Source of the DNA: Erwinia sp. SLM-02
GTDB lineage: Bacteria; Pseudomonadota; Gammaproteobacteria; Enterobacterales; Enterobacteriaceae
Direction: 5' to 3'
NCBI RefSeq assembly: GCF_037450285.1
Contig: NZ_JAQISN010000001.1
Coordinates: forward strand, 620,001-684,000
Length of the DNA stretch: 64,000 nt
The notes below the pieces were generated by a model. The model saw nothing but the letters and a program-made list of their open reading frames with translations. It had not been told where the DNA came from and searched no databases. Shown piece after piece: positions 60,279 to 64,000 of the stretch (position 1 is its first letter; the number at the start of each line of letters is the position of its first letter). Both the position numbers and the translations under genes were made by a program.

Positions 60279-61571
60279 ATGCTCGATCCCAATCTGCTGC
60301 GTAATGAGCCAGACGCAGTCGCTGAAAAACTGGCACGCCGGGGTTATAAACTGGACGTTGACACGCTGCGCGCTCACGAAGAGCGTCGTAAAGTGTTGCA
60401 GGTAGAAACTGAAAATCTGCAGGCAGAGCGTAACTCGCGATCCAAATCCATCGGGCAGGCCAAAGCACGTGGGGAAGACATCGAACCGTTGCGTCAGGAA
60501 GTGAATGCCCTGGGCGAACGCCTGGATGCTGCTAAAGCAGAGCTGGACGCACTGCAAAACGATATTCGTGACTTCTCGCTGGCCATTCCTAATCTGCCTG
60601 ATGATGTGGTACCACTGGGTAAAGACGACAGTGAAAACCTGGAGATCAGCCGCTGGGGTGAACCGCGTAAGTTTGATTTCGCGGTGCGCGATCACGTTGA
60701 ACTCGGTGAGATGGCCGCAGGTCTGGACTTTGCTGCAGCGGTTAAGCTGACCGGCTCGCGTTTCATCGTGATGAAAGGGCAGATTGCCCTGATGCACCGT
60801 GCGCTGAGCCAGTTTATGCTCGATCTGCACACCGAGCAGCACGGCTACCAGGAAACCTACGTCCCGTATCTGGTGAACCATGCCAGCCTGTACGGTACGG
60901 GCCAGCTGCCTAAGTTCGGCGAAGATCTGTTCCATACGCGTCCGCTGGAAGAAGAAGCTTCCAGCAGCAACTATGCGCTGATCCCAACGTCGGAAGTCCC
61001 GCTGACCAACCTGGTTCGTGATGAGATCCTGGAAGAAGAGTCACTGCCGCTGAAAATGACCGCGCATACGCCGTGCTTCCGTTCCGAAGCCGGTGCCTAT
61101 GGACGCGATACCCGCGGCCTGATTCGTATGCACCAGTTCGATAAAGTTGAGATGGTGCATATTACCCGTCCGGAAGACTCCATGGACGCGCTGGAAGAGC
61201 TGGTTGGCCACGCAGAGAAAGTGCTGCAGCTGCTTAACCTGCCGTACCGTAAGGTGCTGCTGTGTACCGGTGACATGGGCTTTGGTTCAACCAAAACCTA
61301 CGATCTGGAAGTGTGGCTGCCGGCGCAGGACACCTACCGCGAAATTTCGTCCTGCTCCAACATGGGCGATTTCCAGGCCCGTCGTATGCAGGCACGCTGC
61401 CGTACCAAAACCGAGAAAAAACCGCGTCTGGTACACACGCTGAATGGTTCCGGTCTGGCAGTGGGGCGTACTCTGGTTGCCGTGCTGGAAAACTACCAGC
61501 AGGAAGATGGCCGTATTGAAGTGCCGGAAGTGCTGCGTCCCTACATGAAAGGCCTTGAGTATATCGGCTAA
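60279..61571 (+). CDS. serS: Seryl-tRNA synthetase
   Basis: SerRS charges tRNA-Ser and tRNA-Sec. The 430 residues have the N-terminal tRNA-binding coiled coil (about 30-105) and the class II catalytic core: motif 1 near the FIVMKGQIALMHRAL region, motif 2 CFRSEAGAYGRDTRGLIRMHQF, motif 3 NGSGLAVGRTLVAVLENYQ. The ATG at 60279 (MLDPNLLRNEP) is chosen, as in E. coli; an upstream in-frame start at 60231 lies in the leader. It is followed by an intrinsic terminator. In E. coli dmsABC lies nearby, but it is absent here. Confidence 0.97.
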   Translation: MLDPNLLRNEPDAVAEKLARRGYKLDVDTLRAHEERRKVLQVETENLQAERNSRSKSIGQAKARGEDIEPLRQEVNALGERLDAAKAELDALQNDIRDFSLAIPNLPDDVVPLGKDDSENLEISRWGEPRKFDFAVRDHVELGEMAAGLDFAAAVKLTGSRFIVMKGQIALMHRALSQFMLDLHTEQHGYQETYVPYLVNHASLYGTGQLPKFGEDLFHTRPLEEEASSSNYALIPTSEVPLTNLVRDEILEEESLPLKMTAHTPCFRSEAGAYGRDTRGLIRMHQFDKVEMVHITRPEDSMDALEELVGHAEKVLQLLNLPYRKVLLCTGDMGFGSTKTYDLEVWLPAQDTYREISSCSNMGDFQARRMQARCRTKTEKKPRLVHTLNGSGLAVGRTLVAVLENYQQEDGRIEVPEVLRPYMKGLEYIG

Positions 61572-61596
61572 TATCGCTCGCTCTTCATGTTGAAAA

Positions 61597-61632
61597 ACCG
61601 TCTGTGACAGTACGTCACAGGCGGTTTTTTTT
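61597..61632 (+). terminator. Intrinsic terminator of serS
   Basis: ACCGTCTGTGAC (61597-61608) pairs with GTCACAGGCGGT (61614-61625), one G-T pair, followed by TTTTTTTT. Located 25 bp after the serS stop. Confidence 0.9.
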
Positions 61633-61872
61633 CATCGTCATCAAGCAAAATTCGTTATGGATAATTTCGTTATCTTTCGCGTAATTTGATGCAAATTCAA
61701 CGAGATATTTTACGCGGATAAGCTGGCTCTCACCGCGCTAACTCCTTGTAGATAAAAAAATTAAATCATTTAGCAGCAAATCGTGCTGCGGCCATTCTTT
61801 GGTGCTTTTACAAACCTCCGCGCGGTGGCATGATGCGCACAAAATCCTTCCTCATTCTGGTTCTTCACTACT
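61633..61872 (+). other. ycaD upstream region
   Basis: About 240 bp, A/T-rich in its first half, without coding signs. It should contain the ycaD promoter. Nothing else was recognised. Confidence 0.4.
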
Positions 61873-63030
61873 ATGTCCATCTGGTCGCGCCCTGTAATAG
61901 TGCTGCTTTGCGGTTTGCTGTTGCTGACGATTTCTATTGCCGCGCTGAATACTCTGGTTCCACTGTGGCTGACGCATGATGCGTTACCGACCTGGCAGAT
62001 TGGCGTCGTCAGTTCTTCTTACTATTGCGGTAATTTGTTGGGCACGCTGATTGCGGGATGGCTGATTAAACGCCTTGGTTTTAACCGCAGCTATTATCTG
62101 GCCTCGCTGGTTTTTGCTCTGGCTACCGTTGCTCTGGGCCTGCAGAGTGGATTCTGGATGTGGACCCTGTGGCGATTCGTCGCGGGCGTAGGCTGTGCGC
62201 TGATTTGGGTAATTGTTGAGAGTGCGCTGCTGTGTAACGGCACGCTGCGTAACCGTGGCAGACTGCTGGCGGCCTACATGATTGTTTATTACATCGCGAC
62301 CGTTGCCGGACAGCTGATGGTCAGCCGCGTTTCTACCGAACTGATGCAGGTGCTGCCGTGGGTTAGCGGTCTGATTCTGGCGGCTATTCTGCCGCTGGTA
62401 TTTACCCGCGTTACCGCCAGCCAGGCGGAAGAAGGTGAGGATGGGGCATCAGGTCGCCTGTGGCCGATGCTGCGCCGCCGCAATGCACGCTTAGGGATTA
62501 ACGGCTGTATTATTTCCGGTATTGTTCTGGGTTCACTGTACGGTCTGATGCCGCTGTATCTGTCGCATCAGGGAATGAGTGATTCCAACGTGGGCTACTG
62601 GATGGCGCTGTTAGTCAGTGCCGGTATTATCGGCCAGTGGCCCATCGGCCGCCTTGCGGATCGCTATGGAAGACTGATGGTGCTGAGGGTGCAGGTATTC
62701 GGTGTGATCCTCGGCGCGCTGGCCATGCTGGGCAACGCAGCAATGGGACCGGCTCTGTTTATTCTCGGCTGTGCCGGCTTCACGCTTTATCCCGTTGCCA
62801 TGTCCTGGGCCTGTGAGAAGGTCGCACATCATGAACTGGTAGCGATGAATCAGGCGTTGCTGCTCAGCTATACCGTGGGCAGCCTTGCCGGCCCGACAAT
62901 GACGTCGATGCTGATGCAGAATTATTCCGATCGTCTGCTGTTTGTGATGATTGCGGTGGTGGCTTTGATTTATCTCGCCATGCTGCTGCGCAAAGCGGAC
63001 CACCATATCAATCCGGTGGCGCACGCCTGA
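61873..63030 (+). CDS. ycaD: MFS transporter YcaD
   Basis: YcaD is a major-facilitator transporter of unknown substrate. The 385 residues contain twelve predicted membrane helices in two bundles; the first begins SRPVIVLLCGLLLLTISIAAL, and the loop 2-3 motif is GWLIKRLGFNRSYY. The second-half copy is RLADRYGRLMVLR. It corresponds to E. coli YcaD in length and position between serS and pflA. It is convergent with pflA. Confidence 0.9.
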   Translation: MSIWSRPVIVLLCGLLLLTISIAALNTLVPLWLTHDALPTWQIGVVSSSYYCGNLLGTLIAGWLIKRLGFNRSYYLASLVFALATVALGLQSGFWMWTLWRFVAGVGCALIWVIVESALLCNGTLRNRGRLLAAYMIVYYIATVAGQLMVSRVSTELMQVLPWVSGLILAAILPLVFTRVTASQAEEGEDGASGRLWPMLRRRNARLGINGCIISGIVLGSLYGLMPLYLSHQGMSDSNVGYWMALLVSAGIIGQWPIGRLADRYGRLMVLRVQVFGVILGALAMLGNAAMGPALFILGCAGFTLYPVAMSWACEKVAHHELVAMNQALLLSYTVGSLAGPTMTSMLMQNYSDRLLFVMIAVVALIYLAMLLRKADHHINPVAHA

Positions 63031-63131
63031 GAAGATCGGGCATAGTGAGCCGAATCTTTAACGACTCTGAGTTATCGTTGGACGTGCTCTGACGTTACTG
63101 AAGGGGTGTTAAGCGCTGAAGTATGTACGTT

Positions 63132-63160
63132 AAAAGGGCGGCCCCGAGGGTCGCCCTTTT
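63132..63160. terminator. Bidirectional terminator between ycaD and pflA
   Basis: AAAAGGGCGGCC (63132-63143) pairs with GGTCGCCCTTTT (63149-63160), one G-T pair, five-base loop. The A-run and T-run ends allow it to work for both convergent genes. Confidence 0.85.
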
Positions 63161-63168
63161 ACTCTGGC

Positions 63169-63909
63169 TCAGTACATCACGTAGTGGCCGTAGCTTTCGA
63201 GGATATGTTTAATCCGCTCCATGGTTTCCGCTTTCGGCGGATGAACGCCGTCCAGCTTGTACTCTTCACCCATCGCTACCCATTTGTGTTTACCCAACTC
63301 GTGATAGGGCAGCATCTCAATTTTTTCGACGTTACCCATATCGCGGGTAAACTCACCGAGGCGGTGGGCGGAATCATCATCATCCGTGTAGCCAGGCACC
63401 ACCACATAGCGGATCCAGGTGCGGATTTTCCGCTTAGCCAGATAGCGGGCAAAATCCAGCGTACGATGGTTGGAAACGCCAACCAGCACCTGATGGATAT
63501 CATCATTAATCTGTTTCAAATCAAGCATCACCAGGTCGGTGACATCTAACAGTTCATCAATAACCGGATCGTAGCGACGCACGAAGCCATTGGTGTCCAG
63601 ACAGGTATTAATTCCTTCGGCCTTACAGGCACGAAACCAGTCGCGAACGAATTCAGCCTGCAGGATAGCCTCGCCGCCGGAAGCGGTAACGCCGCCGCCG
63701 GAAGCATTCATGAAGTGACGGTAGGAGACCACATCCTTCATCAGTTCCTCAACGGTAATCTCCTTACCGCCGTGGGTGTCCCAGGTATCCCGATTATGGC
63801 AGTAGAGGCAGCGCATCAGGCAGCCCTGGAAAAAGGTGATGAAACGAATGCCGGGACCATCGACGGTCCCGCAGGATTCAAATGAGTGAATACGTCCGAT
63901 AACTGACAT
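63169..63909 (-). CDS. pflA: Pyruvate formate-lyase activating enzyme PflA
   Basis: PflA is the radical-SAM enzyme that installs the glycyl radical on pyruvate formate-lyase under anaerobiosis. The 246 residues carry the CxxxCxxC [4Fe-4S] motif in GCLMRCLYCHNRD (near residue 29-37), the GGE motif (ASGGEAILQ) and the C-terminal LPYHELGKHKWVAMG. The gene is at the right edge; its usual partner pflB would lie upstream beyond 64000. Confidence 0.96.
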   Translation of the reverse strand: MSVIGRIHSFESCGTVDGPGIRFITFFQGCLMRCLYCHNRDTWDTHGGKEITVEELMKDVVSYRHFMNASGGGVTASGGEAILQAEFVRDWFRACKAEGINTCLDTNGFVRRYDPVIDELLDVTDLVMLDLKQINDDIHQVLVGVSNHRTLDFARYLAKRKIRTWIRYVVVPGYTDDDDSAHRLGEFTRDMGNVEKIEMLPYHELGKHKWVAMGEEYKLDGVHPPKAETMERIKHILESYGHYVMY

Positions 63910-64000
63910 TGCGATGAATTCTCCACGTTGACGCAGTCTTGAGCTGCGTTAAGTCTGTTTTGACAGTGCCCTGCAAGAAGCAAAACAGGCCACTGGCGAA

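Overview
The window is chromosomal DNA of an enterobacterium. Gene content and order follow the Escherichia coli moeA-pflA segment closely, but several E. coli genes are absent and others are inserted. The mix (a ybjN/amyR-type gene, a tandem pair of PAP2 phosphatases, an AEC transporter and a DUF3313 lipoprotein in the gsi-yliI gap) suggests Erwiniaceae (Erwinia/Pantoea relatives). That placement is inferred from protein resemblance and synteny; no search was run. There is no prophage, IS element, CRISPR array, rRNA or tRNA.

Layout. 170-8701: molybdopterin genes moeB-moeA (minus), divergent from iaaA-gsiABCD (glutathione importer and isoaspartyl peptidase). 8838-16097: AEC transporter, DUF3313 lipoprotein, repeat copy A, yliI, a HAD phosphatase, dacC and sdaC. 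16097-19360: ybjG with a second PAP2 gene behind a PmrA-box-like site, the sigma-E sRNA RybB, and ybjL. 19650-23070: ybjM, grxA, ybjC-nfsA-rimK, ybjN. 23512-27688: potFGHI putrescine importer. 27689-29157: a 1.5-kb gene-poor insertion with a heptanucleotide tandem repeat and repeat copies B and C. 29158-36535: ybjO, rlmC, artPIQMJ arginine importer, ybjP, ybjQ, amiD. 36580-44016: ltaE, poxB, hcp-hcr with NsrR- and FNR-like sites, ybjD. 44153-48696: cspD, clpS-clpA, infA, aat (the N-end-rule cluster). 48728-53341: cydDC and trxB. 53865-63909: lrp, ftsK, lolA, rarA, serS, ycaD, pflA.

The most unusual content is a family of three ~200-bp structured repeats (A 10653-10854, B 27859-28055 on the minus strand, C 28697-28916). 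They share short core blocks, but the paired arms of their helices differ between copies while staying complementary. This points to selection on folded RNA (or single-stranded DNA). Each copy carries four AGGA or AGGGA motifs, two in apical loops; copies A and C each contain a full match to the ACARGGAUGU part of the CsrA/RsmA consensus. I do not recognise this family. It is the best candidate in the window for an undescribed element.

Functional themes are envelope maintenance (DacC, AmiD, YbjG, LolA, RybB), periplasmic-binding-protein importers (Gsi, Pot, Art), redox and anaerobic or nitrosative physiology (GrxA, NfsA, TrxB, CydDC, Hcp-Hcr, PflA), and proteolysis with translation (ClpSA, Aat, IF-1, SerS).
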